Shown here: one piece after another, positions 41,528 to 50,857 of the stretch | How positions within the stretch are numbered: the first letter of the stretch is position 1 | Layout of the letters: every line of letters begins with the position of its first letter | Assembly: GCF_022229005.1 (NCBI RefSeq) | Contig: NZ_JAKKFD010000010.1 | Coordinates: 59,386-123,385 of the forward strand | Length of the DNA: 64,000 nucleotides | Source of the DNA: Micromonospora trifolii | GTDB lineage: Bacteria; Actinomycetota; Actinomycetes; Mycobacteriales; Micromonosporaceae | Direction: 5' to 3' | Made by a program: the position numbers and the translations under genes | The notes under the pieces: generated by a model | What the model saw: only the letters and a program-made list of their open reading frames with translations | The model's database searches: none | What the model was told of the DNA's origin: nothing

Positions 41528-43350
41528 CCCCTGCTCAGACGTTGCCAGAGGCGGCGCAGGGGGTTGCGGGGGCGGGGAAGCCGGGGGGAGTGGGCGCCCA
41601 GCAGGTCGGTGGCCAGTGCCGCCGTCTCCGGATCCAACTGCGGGGCGGCGAGAGCCAGATGCGCCAGAGAAGCGACGATCGGGACTGGTCGGCTCCGCGC
41701 CACGGCAGCCGCGTCGGCCAGCCGCTCCGCCACCACCCGGGCCACGTCCGGCCGCACCGAAGGGTCCACCCAGGCGGCGGTGACCAGGGCGAACAGCGCC
41801 GCCTCGGTGACCCAGTCCTCGACGCCCCAGATCAGATCGAGCAGCACCCGACGTCGGGTCGAGCTTTCCCACGGCTCGTCGGTGCGGTGGTGCAGCAGCC
41901 CCAGACAGGCCCACACCTGCACCCCACGGACCCAGACCGACGGATCGTGGGCGGCCAGCAGCCGACCCACAGCGTTGGCCGGCGCCGCCGGCGGGTGCAC
42001 CAGCAGGCCGAGCAGGTCGGCCAGGTCGAGGCCGGCCAGACCCACCGCCGCGTCGTACGCCGCCGGTGGGTGTGCCCACGCCGGGTGGGCGATCTGCCCG
42101 ATCCGTTCGACAGCCGTCGCCGAGGGCGCCGCCACCGCGGGCGTGGGCACCGCGTCCGCGTAGTGCCACAACCGCTGGGCGGACGCCCGTCGGGGCTCGC
42201 GCGGGTCGGGCTCCGGCGTACCGACGACCTCGATCCGCAGCCCGGGGGCTGTGGAGATCGCCGTCCCGACCGCGCTCGGCGGGGCGGCGGCGGGCAGGCG
42301 TACGGCGCCGCCGAGACCGTTGTCGTCGTCGGCCACCGCCTGGCGCATCGCGTCGACCAGGGGCCCGCCGGCCGGGGTGAGTTGGCCGAGCCAGGGCCGA
42401 CCCCGGCAGCACTGGGCCAGGTCGCCGTGCTCGTGGCTGTCGTCCGGGTGGTCCCGCACGAAGTCGGCGAGCGCGACAAGGTGGGCGAGGTCGCCGTCGC
42501 GCAGGTGTCGCAGGCGGTGGGCGGTGTGCACCGCGCAGTCGAACGACGGATCGCGCGCCAGCGCCCGCTCGGTCCATTCCAACGCCTCGTCCAGCCGGCC
42601 GATCTCGGCCAGGGTGCCGGCGATGTCGGCGTAAATCGCCAGGTCGTCGGGGTCCAGCTCGACGGCCCGACCGAGGGCGGCGAGGCCGTCGCGGGTCCGG
42701 CCCGAGCTGCGGTACGCGTACCCGAGCCACACCTCGCCCATCTTCGAGGGCTGTGCGCGTACCCCTCGGGTGGCCCAGCGGACCGCCAGCTCGACCTCGC
42801 CGAGGCGCCGGGCCAGCGCGGACGCCGCGCCCAGCAGCAGGCCGTGGTCGGGGTGCACGGTGGCAGCGTTGCGGGCGAGCGTGAGGTACGGGGTCAGCGG
42901 GGCCCGGCCGATCCGCGGCACCGGGTCGGGCAGCGCGGCGCAGACCTGCATGAGGACGCGGGCGATGTGCGCCGGGTCCAGTCGTTCGGCCAGCTCGGGC
43001 GCGGTGACCCAGGGCACCCCGGCCCACTCGGTGCCGGGCGCGTACGACGTCGCCGCGGCCAGCAGCTCCAGCCCTTCGGCGGGGCGGCCGGCGGTGGCGA
43101 GGAGGTGGGCGCGGGCGACGACAGCACCGACGAAGGTGTGGTGGTTGATCGGGAAGAGGTCGAGGCCACCGCCGCTCGTCGCGGCGAGCCGGGCCAGCGT
43201 CTCGTGCACCTCCGGCAGGGTGGGGGCCCGTGCCAACGCGCCGGCGAGGTGGCCGGCGGCGTGGTGCAGGTCGCCCTCGTCGAGTGCCAGCCGGGCCAGC
43301 GCCAGCTCCTCCGTCGCGGAGAGTGCGGGATCGTCCGTTCCCTCGGACAC
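41509..43350 (-). CDS. TPR-repeat protein (613 aa)
   Basis: The protein has several TPR-like units in the first 300 residues (ALARLALDEGDLHHAAGHL, YADIAGTLAEIGRLDEALEW) and a helical, HEAT-like C-terminal half ending in a basic tail (RNPLRRLWQRLSRG). No catalytic domain is recognised. GTG 43350 follows GAGAGGAC. It has no signal peptide, so it is likely a cytosolic scaffold. It is divergent from the SIS-domain gene. Confidence 0.75.
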   Translation of the reverse strand: MSEGTDDPALSATEELALARLALDEGDLHHAAGHLAGALARAPTLPEVHETLARLAATSGGGLDLFPINHHTFVGAVVARAHLLATAGRPAEGLELLAAATSYAPGTEWAGVPWVTAPELAERLDPAHIARVLMQVCAALPDPVPRIGRAPLTPYLTLARNAATVHPDHGLLLGAASALARRLGEVELAVRWATRGVRAQPSKMGEVWLGYAYRSSGRTRDGLAALGRAVELDPDDLAIYADIAGTLAEIGRLDEALEWTERALARDPSFDCAVHTAHRLRHLRDGDLAHLVALADFVRDHPDDSHEHGDLAQCCRGRPWLGQLTPAGGPLVDAMRQAVADDDNGLGGAVRLPAAAPPSAVGTAISTAPGLRIEVVGTPEPDPREPRRASAQRLWHYADAVPTPAVAAPSATAVERIGQIAHPAWAHPPAAYDAAVGLAGLDLADLLGLLVHPPAAPANAVGRLLAAHDPSVWVRGVQVWACLGLLHHRTDEPWESSTRRRVLLDLIWGVEDWVTEAALFALVTAAWVDPSVRPDVARVVAERLADAAAVARSRPVPIVASLAHLALAAPQLDPETAALATDLLGAHSPRLPRPRNPLRRLWQRLSRGAPRRP

Positions 43351-43396
43351 GTCGTCCTCTCGTGGCAGTTAGACCGGGTGCAGTGGGTAAAGCTTA

Positions 43397-43425
43397 GTTG
43401 ATGTTGAGATCAACTGGTGATCACC
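43397..43425. promoter_or_regulatory. Paired inverted repeats, possible GntR/DasR-like operator
   Basis: GTTGAT (43397-43402) and ATCAAC (43409-43414) form one repeat, followed by the perfect palindrome GGTGATCACC (43416-43425). ACTGGT at 43413-43418 equals the left half of the DasR-type consensus; the right half matches only partly. Confidence 0.45.
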
Positions 43426-43518
43426 TGCGCAGTCCTGCTCGTTCGATTGCTGAGATACGCTTAAAAGTGCAAGACTGAGCAAGAATCGCGCGGCAATCGC
43501 GCAGGGGGAGGGGTTTCC

Positions 43519-44571
43519 GTGACACGTGCAGGGGCTGGAATGTCCGCCGACATCGACGAGCAGCCGGCTGGCTACGCGCGCCTGCTCTCGGCTGCCAACG
43601 CCGCCGAGATCGCCCGGGTGGCGGCGATCATCGCGGAACGTCGGCCACGGCACGTGGTCTTCACCGCGCGGGGCACCTCCGATCACGCGGCCCTCTACGG
43701 GGCCTACCTGACCGAGATCCGGCTCGGCCTGCCCGCCGGGCTCGCCTCGCCCAGCGTCGTCACCCTGTTCGGTGCCCGCCCCGACCTGTCCGACGCGCTG
43801 GTCGTCGGGGTCAGCCAGAGCGGCGGCTCGCCCGACCTGGCCGAGGTGCTGCGTGCCGCCCGGGCCTCCGGCGCGCTGACCCTCGCGGTGACCAACGCCC
43901 CCGACTCGCCGCTGGTCGACGTGGCCGAGCTGAGCGTCGACATCGCCGCCGGGCACGAGCGGGCGGTCGCCGCCACCAAGACGTACACCGCCGAGTTGCT
44001 CGCCCTGCTGATGCTGGTGGAGGGGATCCGGGCCGGTGACGGCGTGCTCCCGAAGGCCGAACGGGAGGCGCTCGACGCACTGCCCGAGCTGGCCGCCCGC
44101 ACCCTGGCCGACGGCACCCCGGCGCAGCTCGCCCCGCGTTACCGGTTCGCCCGTCAGTTGGTCACCACCGGCCGGGGGTACGCCTACCCGACGGCCCGGG
44201 AGGCCGCGTTGAAGCTGATGGAAACCTCGTACCTGCCGGCCCTCGCCTTCTCCGGCGCCGACCTGCTGCACGGCCCGCTCGCGATGACCGACCCGGAGGT
44301 CCCGGTGCTCGCCGTGGTCGGCTCCGGCCCCGGCGGCCGGTCGATGGGTGAGGTGCTGCCCCGCCTCGGCGAACGCCGCGCCGACGTCGTGGTGGTCGGC
44401 TCCGCCGACGTGCCGGGCGCCACCCGGCTGGCCGTCCCCAAGGTCGACGAGCGGTACGCCCCGCTGCTGGACATCCTGCCGATGCAGCGGTTGGCGCTGG
44501 CCCTGGCGCTCACCCGGGGCGAGGACCCGGACGCGCCGCGCGGGTTGAAGAAGGTCACCGCGACGATGTGA
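43519..44571 (+). CDS. SIS-domain amino-sugar isomerase/deaminase
   Basis: The 350-residue protein consists of two SIS domains (FTARGTSDHAALYG, VSQSGGSPDLAEVL; later REAALKLMET and HGPLAM) like the isomerase half of GlmS, without the glutaminase domain. It fits the NagB-II/AgaS-type glucosamine-6-phosphate deaminases. GTG 43519 follows GGGGGAGG. A candidate GntR-family operator lies 95 bp upstream, which would suit amino-sugar control. Confidence 0.88.
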   Translation: MTRAGAGMSADIDEQPAGYARLLSAANAAEIARVAAIIAERRPRHVVFTARGTSDHAALYGAYLTEIRLGLPAGLASPSVVTLFGARPDLSDALVVGVSQSGGSPDLAEVLRAARASGALTLAVTNAPDSPLVDVAELSVDIAAGHERAVAATKTYTAELLALLMLVEGIRAGDGVLPKAEREALDALPELAARTLADGTPAQLAPRYRFARQLVTTGRGYAYPTAREAALKLMETSYLPALAFSGADLLHGPLAMTDPEVPVLAVVGSGPGGRSMGEVLPRLGERRADVVVVGSADVPGATRLAVPKVDERYAPLLDILPMQRLALALALTRGEDPDAPRGLKKVTATM

Positions 44572-44596
44572 GGCGCGGCGTGGCACCCTGGTCACC

Positions 44597-46189
44597 GTGT
44601 CCACGCTGCGCGACCTCGCCGAGGAGCACACCCATCTCCGTCCGGCCGACATCGACCACCTGCACCGGATCGCCGGCGACTGGCAACTGCTCTCCGATCT
44701 GTCCTTCGCTGACCTGCTGCTCTGGGTGCCCGTCGACGCCGACGGCACGTTCCTCTGCGTCGCCCAGGTGCGCCCGACCACCGCACCGACCGCCTACCAG
44801 GACGACCAGGTGGGTCGGATCGTCGGCGGGCCGGAGGTGGCCCACCTGGGGGTGGCGTACTCCCAGGGCCGGATCTGGCGCGAGGGCGACCCGGTCTGGT
44901 ACGGCGACGTACCGGCCCGGCACGAGGCGATCCCGGTGCGGCTGCGGACCGCCGAGGGGGAGGCCGGCGAGGTGATCGCCGTGGTGGGGCGGGACACCAA
45001 CCTCTCCACGGCGCGTACGCCCAGCCAGCTGGAGCTGAACTACCTCACCACTGCCGACGACCTGGCGCAGATGATCGCGGATGGCACCTTCCCGCCGCCG
45101 CGGCATCCGGGCGAGACCACCTCGGCGCCCCGGGTCGGCGACGGCCTGGTCCGGCTCGACGCCGGCGGGAAGGTCACCTACGCCAGCCCGAACGCGCAGT
45201 CCGCGTACCGCCGACTGGGCTACGCCTCGCACCTGGTGGGGGAGGACCTGGCCGCGTTGCACCGCCGGTTGGCAGGTGACCCGCTGGACGGCACCGAGGC
45301 CTCCAACGGCATCCTGGCCGCGCTGCGCGGTGAGGCGCCACCCCGCCGGGAGATCGACGCACGAGGTGCCACGATGCTCACCCGGGCGCTGCCGCTGATG
45401 CCGGCCGGGGTGCCGATCGGAGCGTTGGTGCTGGTCCGGGACATCACCGAGGTCCGCCGCCGGGACCGGGCGCTGATCACCAAGGACGCCACCATCCGGG
45501 AGATCCACCACCGGGTGAAGAACAACCTCCAGACGGTGGCCGCGCTGCTGCGGTTGCAGGCCCGCCGGGTGGCGATGCCGGAGGCCCGGGTCGCGCTGGA
45601 GGAATCGGTCCGGCGGGTCGCCTCGATCGCCCTGGTGCACGAGACACTCTCGATGTCCAGCGACGAGGCGGTGGAGTTCGACGGCATCGTCGACCGGGTG
45701 GCCAGCGCGGCGACCGAGGTCGCGGCGACCGAGGTGAGCGTCGGCATGCGTCGGCGGGGCAGCTTCGGCGTACTGCCGGCGGAGATCGCCACCTCGCTGG
45801 TGATGGTCCTCAACGAGTTGCTGCTCAACGCCGTCGAGCACGGCTTTCCGCCGGCCGACGAGACAGAGGAGGCCCCGGTGGCCGGCGCCTCCGGCATGGT
45901 GCCGGTCGCCGCGCCCGAGGTCGACCCGTCACTGCGGCCCGAGGTGGTGGTCTCCGCGCACCGGTTCCGCAAGATGCTGCACGTCTCGGTGACCGACAAC
46001 GGACGTGGCCTGCCCCCGGACTTCGACGCCGAACGCGGCAGCCGGCTCGGCCTCCAGATCGTCCGAGCCCTGATCACCGGCGAGTTGCGCGGCACCATCG
46101 AACTGCGTGCCGGCGCCAACGGTGGCACCGAGGCCATGCTGGTCGTCCCGCTGGCCCGCAACACCCACGACGGCCGCTCGCAGGGCTGA
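44597..46189 (+). CDS. pdtaS: Sensor histidine kinase, PdtaS-like
   Basis: The 530-residue soluble kinase has an N-terminal GAF-like domain, a PAS-like part (about 175-290) and a HisKA_2 motif (EIHHRVKNNLQTVAALLRLQ near 303-322) with HATPase (NELLLNAVEHG, DNGRGLPP). This layout is that of PdtaS, which phosphorylates an ANTAR regulator (PdtaR) acting on nascent RNA. whiB1 is 5.5 kb away, as in mycobacteria. GTG 44597 is the start. Confidence 0.88.
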   Translation: MSTLRDLAEEHTHLRPADIDHLHRIAGDWQLLSDLSFADLLLWVPVDADGTFLCVAQVRPTTAPTAYQDDQVGRIVGGPEVAHLGVAYSQGRIWREGDPVWYGDVPARHEAIPVRLRTAEGEAGEVIAVVGRDTNLSTARTPSQLELNYLTTADDLAQMIADGTFPPPRHPGETTSAPRVGDGLVRLDAGGKVTYASPNAQSAYRRLGYASHLVGEDLAALHRRLAGDPLDGTEASNGILAALRGEAPPRREIDARGATMLTRALPLMPAGVPIGALVLVRDITEVRRRDRALITKDATIREIHHRVKNNLQTVAALLRLQARRVAMPEARVALEESVRRVASIALVHETLSMSSDEAVEFDGIVDRVASAATEVAATEVSVGMRRRGSFGVLPAEIATSLVMVLNELLLNAVEHGFPPADETEEAPVAGASGMVPVAAPEVDPSLRPEVVVSAHRFRKMLHVSVTDNGRGLPPDFDAERGSRLGLQIVRALITGELRGTIELRAGANGGTEAMLVVPLARNTHDGRSQG

Positions 46190-46267
46190 GCCGCCGCCCG
46201 CCGGCGGCTTCCGCCTCCCGCTCGCGCTCGGGCGGGTCCGCGTCGGGGAGCGGATGTCTGGATGAGC

Positions 46268-46307
46268 GTGATGCCGGTGAGTCATCACGATGACTCAGAG
46301 GCATCAC
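46268..46307. terminator. Two-part inverted repeat, probable bidirectional terminator
   Basis: GTGATGCC (46268-46275) pairs with GGCATCAC (46300-46307), and GAGTCATC (46279-46286) with GATGACTC (46289-46296), with three mismatched bases between. It separates pdtaS from the convergent glycosyltransferase gene. Confidence 0.6.
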
Positions 46308-46345
46308 CCTCAACGAGGTGCGCGGCCCGACCATGGACGAACCGG

Positions 46346-47854
46346 TCAGCGGCCGGGACGGCTGGTCAGCAGGGCGACGGTGAGGCCGGGGCGCGGCCAG
46401 ACCTGGGTGACTGTGAAGTCCATGCGCAGCGCGTCGCCCTTGGCGCCGGGCACGGCGGCCAGCGGCTCGGCGTGCCGGCCGGAGACGACGAGCCACACCC
46501 GTGTCGTACCGGCCAGGCACTGCGCTGGCTGGGGGCACTCGGCGGCCCACAGATCGCCGCGGCGGACCTCGTCCTCGGTCACCAGCACGTCCCGGGGTGG
46601 GTCGCTGAGGTGGTACTCGATGCCGAGGTCGAGGAACAGCCAGCTGTGCCGGGGCGAGTAGACCACCGCGTCTCCCGGGCGTTGACCGTCGGCGATCACC
46701 CGGGCCGCGCCCGCGTAGTCCACCGGCGCGCTGCGCGGCCACTCGTGGGTCCGTCGCAGCGCGGCCTGATCGGGTAGGCCGAGCAGCCCGGCCAGGACCA
46801 CCACGACGAGCGCGGCCGGAGAGGCCACGGCGGCCAGCGCCGCGCCCGCCAGCAGGCACGCGAAGGGCACCACGAAGACCAGGTACCGGGGCACCCACAG
46901 CGGTACGACAGTGCCGGCGGCGAAGAGCAGCAGTACGGGCAGCAGCACCGCGCTGACCGGTAGCAGGGCGCGTCGCCCGAGCCGGGCCGCGCCCAGCGCG
47001 GCGACCCCGACCAGCAGGCCACCGACCACGCTGCTCTGGGCCACGCCGCCGGGCAGCGCGGTCAGGTCGTCCAGCCGGGCCAGGTGGACCCAGTTCAACT
47101 GCCGGGACTGCTGGGTCCGGGCCTTGACCAGCAGCGGGCCGGCCAGCAGCGCTACCGGCAGCACGGCGACCAGCCACCGCCACACCCGCCGGTCCCGCTC
47201 GACGTCGGGCTGGGTCGGGGCGGCGATGCCGGCCGGGGCCGGCCCACGCCACCAGGCCATGAGGACGACCAGCGCGTGGGCGGCGAGCACTGTGAGCGCG
47301 ATCAGGTGGATGAGCCCGAGAGCGCCGACGGCAGCGGCGTAACCGGCCCAACGGGCCCCGGTCGGCCGACGCAGCGCGGTCACCAGCAGCAGCGTGGCGA
47401 GCACGGCGAGCATGGTGGCCAGCGCGTACGGGCGAGCCTCCTGCCCGTAGCGGGAGGTGCCGGGAAGCACCGCGAACAGCAGCCCGGCGAAGAGGCCGCC
47501 ACGCCGGCCGACGAGCCGCGCGCCGAGCACGGCGAGCAGCCCGGAGGCCACTGTCATCGCCAACACCGCCGGTACGCGCAGGGCGATCGTGGAGTCGCCG
47601 AAGACGCTGGTCCAGAGGTGCATCAGCAGGTAGTACGGCCCGGTGGCGGCGTCGATGGTGCCGGCCAGTCGGGCCAGGTCGCCCGGCGACCGGGTGGCCG
47701 CGCTCCAGGTCGCCAGTTCGTCGCGCCAGAGCTGGGCGGAGCCCAGCCCGGTCACTGTCACCGCCAGTGTCAACAGTGCCGGGGGGAGCCAGACCGGCAG
47801 GCGGCGCAGGCGCTCCCACGCCGCCCCGGCCGAATTCTCGGACAATTGCCCCAC
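46346..47854 (-). CDS. GT39-like membrane glycosyltransferase
   Basis: The 502-residue protein has about ten transmembrane helices and an N-terminal extracellular loop with WRDELATWSA, an acidic pair like the catalytic DE of PMT-type enzymes, and YGQEARPYAL. It probably uses polyprenyl-phospho-mannose to mannosylate a lipid or protein at the outer face. ATG 47854 is the start. No partner gene is adjacent. Confidence 0.88.
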   Translation of the reverse strand: MGQLSENSAGAAWERLRRLPVWLPPALLTLAVTVTGLGSAQLWRDELATWSAATRSPGDLARLAGTIDAATGPYYLLMHLWTSVFGDSTIALRVPAVLAMTVASGLLAVLGARLVGRRGGLFAGLLFAVLPGTSRYGQEARPYALATMLAVLATLLLVTALRRPTGARWAGYAAAVGALGLIHLIALTVLAAHALVVLMAWWRGPAPAGIAAPTQPDVERDRRVWRWLVAVLPVALLAGPLLVKARTQQSRQLNWVHLARLDDLTALPGGVAQSSVVGGLLVGVAALGAARLGRRALLPVSAVLLPVLLLFAAGTVVPLWVPRYLVFVVPFACLLAGAALAAVASPAALVVVVLAGLLGLPDQAALRRTHEWPRSAPVDYAGAARVIADGQRPGDAVVYSPRHSWLFLDLGIEYHLSDPPRDVLVTEDEVRRGDLWAAECPQPAQCLAGTTRVWLVVSGRHAEPLAAVPGAKGDALRMDFTVTQVWPRPGLTVALLTSRPGR

Positions 47855-48009
47855 GGTCCGAGCCTGCCACGGCCACCCCCTCCGTGGGCGTCAGCCGGCG
47901 GCAGGTGGCGGGCGCCGTGACCAGCTGGTCGGCTGAACCCCGGCCCGTGATGTGGGATCCAGCACGTGGACATTGGCCGGCCCCCATGGCGTGTGGCAGC
48001 ATGGGCCCC

Positions 48010-48096
48010 ATGACCGCCGCAGTCGTCCGCCGCTTCGTGGCACGTCGCCACGTCGATTACGGCCGCGTGCGCAGCGCGATCTGTCCGGCCTACTGA
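48010..48096 (+). CDS. Cysteine-type leader peptide (28 aa)
   Basis: A 28-residue frame contains RRHVDYGRVRSAIC near the end, the motif of putative leader peptides found upstream of actinobacterial sulfur genes, with a single Cys codon (TGT 48082-48084) followed by three codons. It lies 133 bp before sirA, with stem-loops between. I infer that low charged tRNA-Cys stalls the ribosome and alters downstream RNA folding. It has no Shine-Dalgarno worth naming, and an in-frame ATG at 48001 is an alternative start. Confidence 0.75.
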   Translation: MTAAVVRRFVARRHVDYGRVRSAICPAY

Positions 48097-48100
48097 CGAC

Positions 48101-48174
48101 GCCCGACCATTCTGTCTCGGGCGCGCTCCGCGCCGGCTGTCTGAAGACACCGTTGTCCCGCCCGCTTCGCGGGC
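48101..48174 (+). promoter_or_regulatory. Stem-loops of the sulfur operon leader (attenuator)
   Basis: Three hairpins follow the leader peptide: GCCCGA/TCGGGC (48101-48106/48117-48122), GGCGCG/CGCGCC (48120-48125/48129-48134) and GCCCGC/GCGGGC (48160-48165/48169-48174). The first two share bases and cannot both be fully formed. Confidence 0.5.
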
Positions 48175-48228
48175 CGGCCGCCGCGCCCCGCGTATCCCGA
48201 GGCACAGCAGACAACGGAGGACGCCGCG

Positions 48229-49941
48229 ATGGCGGTCAGCAGCATCCCGGCCCGTTCCGAGGACCCGACGGCTCGCCCGACCCGAGCGCCGCGCCGGCCA
48301 CGGGGTGAGGGTCAGTGGGCGCTCGGCCACCGCGAGCCGCTCAACCCCAACGAGCGGATCAAGAAGGACGACGACCCGCTCAACGTCCGGGCCCGCATCG
48401 AGACCATCTACGCGCACCGAGGCTTCGCCTCGATCGACCCGCAGGATCTGCGGGGCCGGTTCCGCTGGTGGGGCCTCTACACCCAGCGCAAGGCGGGCAT
48501 CGATGGCGGGCGCACCGCCGTGCTGGAGCCGCACGAGCTGGAGGACGAGTTCTTCATGCTCCGGGTCCGCATCGACGGTGGCCAGCTCAGCCTGGCGCAG
48601 CTGCGGGTGATCGCGGACATCTCCCGGGAGTTCGCGCGGGACACCGCCGACATCACCGACCGGCAGAACATCCAGTACCACTGGATCCGGGTCGAGGACA
48701 TGCCGGAGATCTGGCGTCGGCTGGAGTCGGTCGGGTTGCAGACCACCGAGGCGTGCGGCGACTGCCCGCGGATCGTGCTGGGCAGCCCGGTCGCCGGGGT
48801 GGCCCGCGACGAGCTGCTCGACCCGACCCCGGCGGTCGACGAGATCGTCTCCCGCTACGTCGGCGACAAGCAGTTCTCCAACCTGCCCCGCAAGTTCAAG
48901 ACGTCTATCTCCTGGCTGGTGGACACCCCGTACGAGTCGAACGACATCGCCTTCCTCGGTGTCGAGCACCCGGAGCACGGGCCCGGCTTCGACGTCTGGG
49001 TCGGCGGGGGCCTCTCCACCAACCCGATGCTCGCCAAGCGGCTCGGCGTCTGGGTGCCGCTGGCCGAGGTGCCCGACGTGTGGGCCGGGGTGGTCGGGAT
49101 CTTCCGCGACTACGGCTACCGCCGACTGCGCAACCGGGCCCGGTTGAAGTTCCTGGTGGCCGACTGGGGCGTGGAGCGTTTCCGCGAGGTCCTGGAGAAG
49201 GACTACCTCGGTCGTACGCTGCTCGACGGCCCGGCGCCGATCCTGCCGTCGAAGCCGGTCGACCACGTGGGTGTGCACGAGCAGGCCGACGGGCGGCACT
49301 ACGTGGGCGCCGCTCCGGTGGTCGGGCGGGTCTCCGGTGCGCAGCTCAGCCAGCTGGCCGACGTGGTCGAGGCGCACGGCAGCGACCGGGTGCGGCTCAC
49401 CCCGTACCAGAAGCTGCTGGTGCTCGACGTGCCGTCGGAGCGGACCGAGTCGCTGATCGACGGGCTGCGCGGGATCGGTCTGGAGGCCCGGCCCTCGGCC
49501 TGGCGGCGCGGCACGATGGCGTGCACCGGCATCGAGTACTGCAAGCTCGCCATCGTCGAGACGAAGGCCCGCGGCGAGGAGCTGGTGGCCCGGCTGGAGC
49601 AGCGGCTGCGCGACTTCGACGCGGACATCTCGATCCACATCAACGGCTGCCCGAACGCGTGCGCACGCACCCAGGTGGCCGACATCGGGCTCAAGGGTCA
49701 ACTGGTGGTCGGCCCGGACGGCCGGCAGGTCGAGGGTTTCCAGGTGCACTTGGGCGGCGGCCTGGGCATGGCCCAGGGGCAGACCGCCGGGTTCGGCCGC
49801 AAGCTGCGCGGCCTGAAGACCACCGCCGACGAACTTCCGGAGTACGTGGAACGGCTGGCCCGTCGCTACCTGGCCGGTCGGAGTGAGGGCGAGACGTTCG
49901 CCAACTGGGTGATCAGAGTCGACGAGGAGGAACTGCGGTGA
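48229..49941 (+). CDS. sirA: Ferredoxin-sulfite reductase (siroheme, 4Fe-4S)
   Basis: The 570-residue nitrite/sulfite reductase family enzyme reduces sulfite to sulfide. It has two NIR/SIR ferredoxin-like parts and the cluster ligands in ACTGIEYCKLA (Cys about 432 and 438) and NGCPNACARTQ (Cys about 475 and 479). The context (leader peptide, cysH, chelatase) favours sulfite over nitrite. GGAGG precedes ATG 48229. It overlaps the next small gene. Confidence 0.94.
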   Translation: MAVSSIPARSEDPTARPTRAPRRPRGEGQWALGHREPLNPNERIKKDDDPLNVRARIETIYAHRGFASIDPQDLRGRFRWWGLYTQRKAGIDGGRTAVLEPHELEDEFFMLRVRIDGGQLSLAQLRVIADISREFARDTADITDRQNIQYHWIRVEDMPEIWRRLESVGLQTTEACGDCPRIVLGSPVAGVARDELLDPTPAVDEIVSRYVGDKQFSNLPRKFKTSISWLVDTPYESNDIAFLGVEHPEHGPGFDVWVGGGLSTNPMLAKRLGVWVPLAEVPDVWAGVVGIFRDYGYRRLRNRARLKFLVADWGVERFREVLEKDYLGRTLLDGPAPILPSKPVDHVGVHEQADGRHYVGAAPVVGRVSGAQLSQLADVVEAHGSDRVRLTPYQKLLVLDVPSERTESLIDGLRGIGLEARPSAWRRGTMACTGIEYCKLAIVETKARGEELVARLEQRLRDFDADISIHINGCPNACARTQVADIGLKGQLVVGPDGRQVEGFQVHLGGGLGMAQGQTAGFGRKLRGLKTTADELPEYVERLARRYLAGRSEGETFANWVIRVDEEELR

Positions 49942-50099
49942 GCAGCGAGAACCGAGCGGCACCTCTGTACTGCCCGTACTGCGGCGAGGAGGACCTGCGG
50001 CCGCACGAGGCGGGTCACGGCGCCTGGGAGTGCCACGCCTGCACCCGGGTCTTCTCGGTGAAGTTCACCGGGTTGCTGAGTCGGGCGGTGACCTCATGA
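49938..50099 (+). CDS. Small zinc-ribbon protein of the sulfur operon (53 aa)
   Basis: The 53-residue frame starts at GTG 49938 overlapping the sirA stop (GTGA) and ends overlapping the cysH start (ATGA). It has CPYC at 12-15 and CHAC at 32-35, a compact zinc ribbon or rubredoxin-like metal site. Similar tiny Cys4 proteins occur between sirA and cysH in other actinomycetes. A role in electron delivery or enzyme assembly is inferred. Confidence 0.85.
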   Translation: MSSENRAAPLYCPYCGEEDLRPHEAGHGAWECHACTRVFSVKFTGLLSRAVTS

Positions 50100-50857
50100 G
50101 TCTCGTCTCGGCCGCGAGCCTGCGCCTGGTGGGTCCGGGCGGCGCGACGCCGGCCGACCCGGCCCGGCGCGGCCCGGACGAGCTGCGGGCGCTGGCCGAG
50201 CAGGCCGCTCGGGACCTGGAGGGCGCCCCGGCACTGGAGATCGCCCGCTGGGCGGCGCAGACCTTCGGTGACCGGTTCTGCGTGACCAGCTCGATGGCCG
50301 ACGCCGTGTTGGCGCACCTGGTGTCCCGGGTGGCCCCCGGGGTGGACGTGGTCTTCCTCGACACCGGCCTGCACTTCCCCGAGACGCTGCGGGTACGCGA
50401 CGAGGTCGCCCGGACGCTGCCGGTGAACGTCAGGTCGATCCGGCCCCGGCTCACCGTCGGCCAGCAGGACGGCCAGTACGGCCCCCGGCTGTTCAACAAG
50501 TCGCCGGACGACTGCTGCCAGCTGCGCAAGGTGGAGCCGCTGGAGCGGGCACTGACCGGGTACGACGCCTGGGCGGCTGGTCTGCGGCGGGACGAGTCGC
50601 CGAGCCGGGCCAACACACCTGTGGTGACCTTCGACGCGCGCCGCGGCAAGGTCAAGGTCAACCCGATCGCGGCCTGGTCGCAGAAGGATGTGGACTCCTA
50701 CATCGCCCGCTTCGACGTGCCGGTCAACGAGCTGTTCAAGCAGGGTTACGGGTCGATCGGCTGCTGGCCGTGCACCCGCCGTACCAAGGCCGGCGAGGAC
50801 GCGCGGGCCGGCCGGTGGGCCATGTTCGAGAAGACCGAGTGCGGGCTGCACGTCTGA
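50096..50857 (+). CDS. cysH: Assimilatory adenylyl-sulfate (APS) reductase
   Basis: The 253-residue PAPS/APS reductase family enzyme has the Cys140-Cys141 and Cys223-xx-Cys226 pairs that bind a 4Fe-4S cluster, so it should act on APS rather than PAPS, and the ECGLH tail with catalytic Cys249. It makes sulfite for SirA with thioredoxin as donor. ATG 50096 overlaps the preceding stop by 4 bp. Confidence 0.95.
   Translation: MSLVSAASLRLVGPGGATPADPARRGPDELRALAEQAARDLEGAPALEIARWAAQTFGDRFCVTSSMADAVLAHLVSRVAPGVDVVFLDTGLHFPETLRVRDEVARTLPVNVRSIRPRLTVGQQDGQYGPRLFNKSPDDCCQLRKVEPLERALTGYDAWAAGLRRDESPSRANTPVVTFDARRGKVKVNPIAAWSQKDVDSYIARFDVPVNELFKQGYGSIGCWPCTRRTKAGEDARAGRWAMFEKTECGLHV

Noticed and set aside
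40796..43027. A 743-codon minus-strand frame
   Set aside because: It overlaps the MFS and TPR genes in the wrong frame and is Arg/Gly/Pro-rich.
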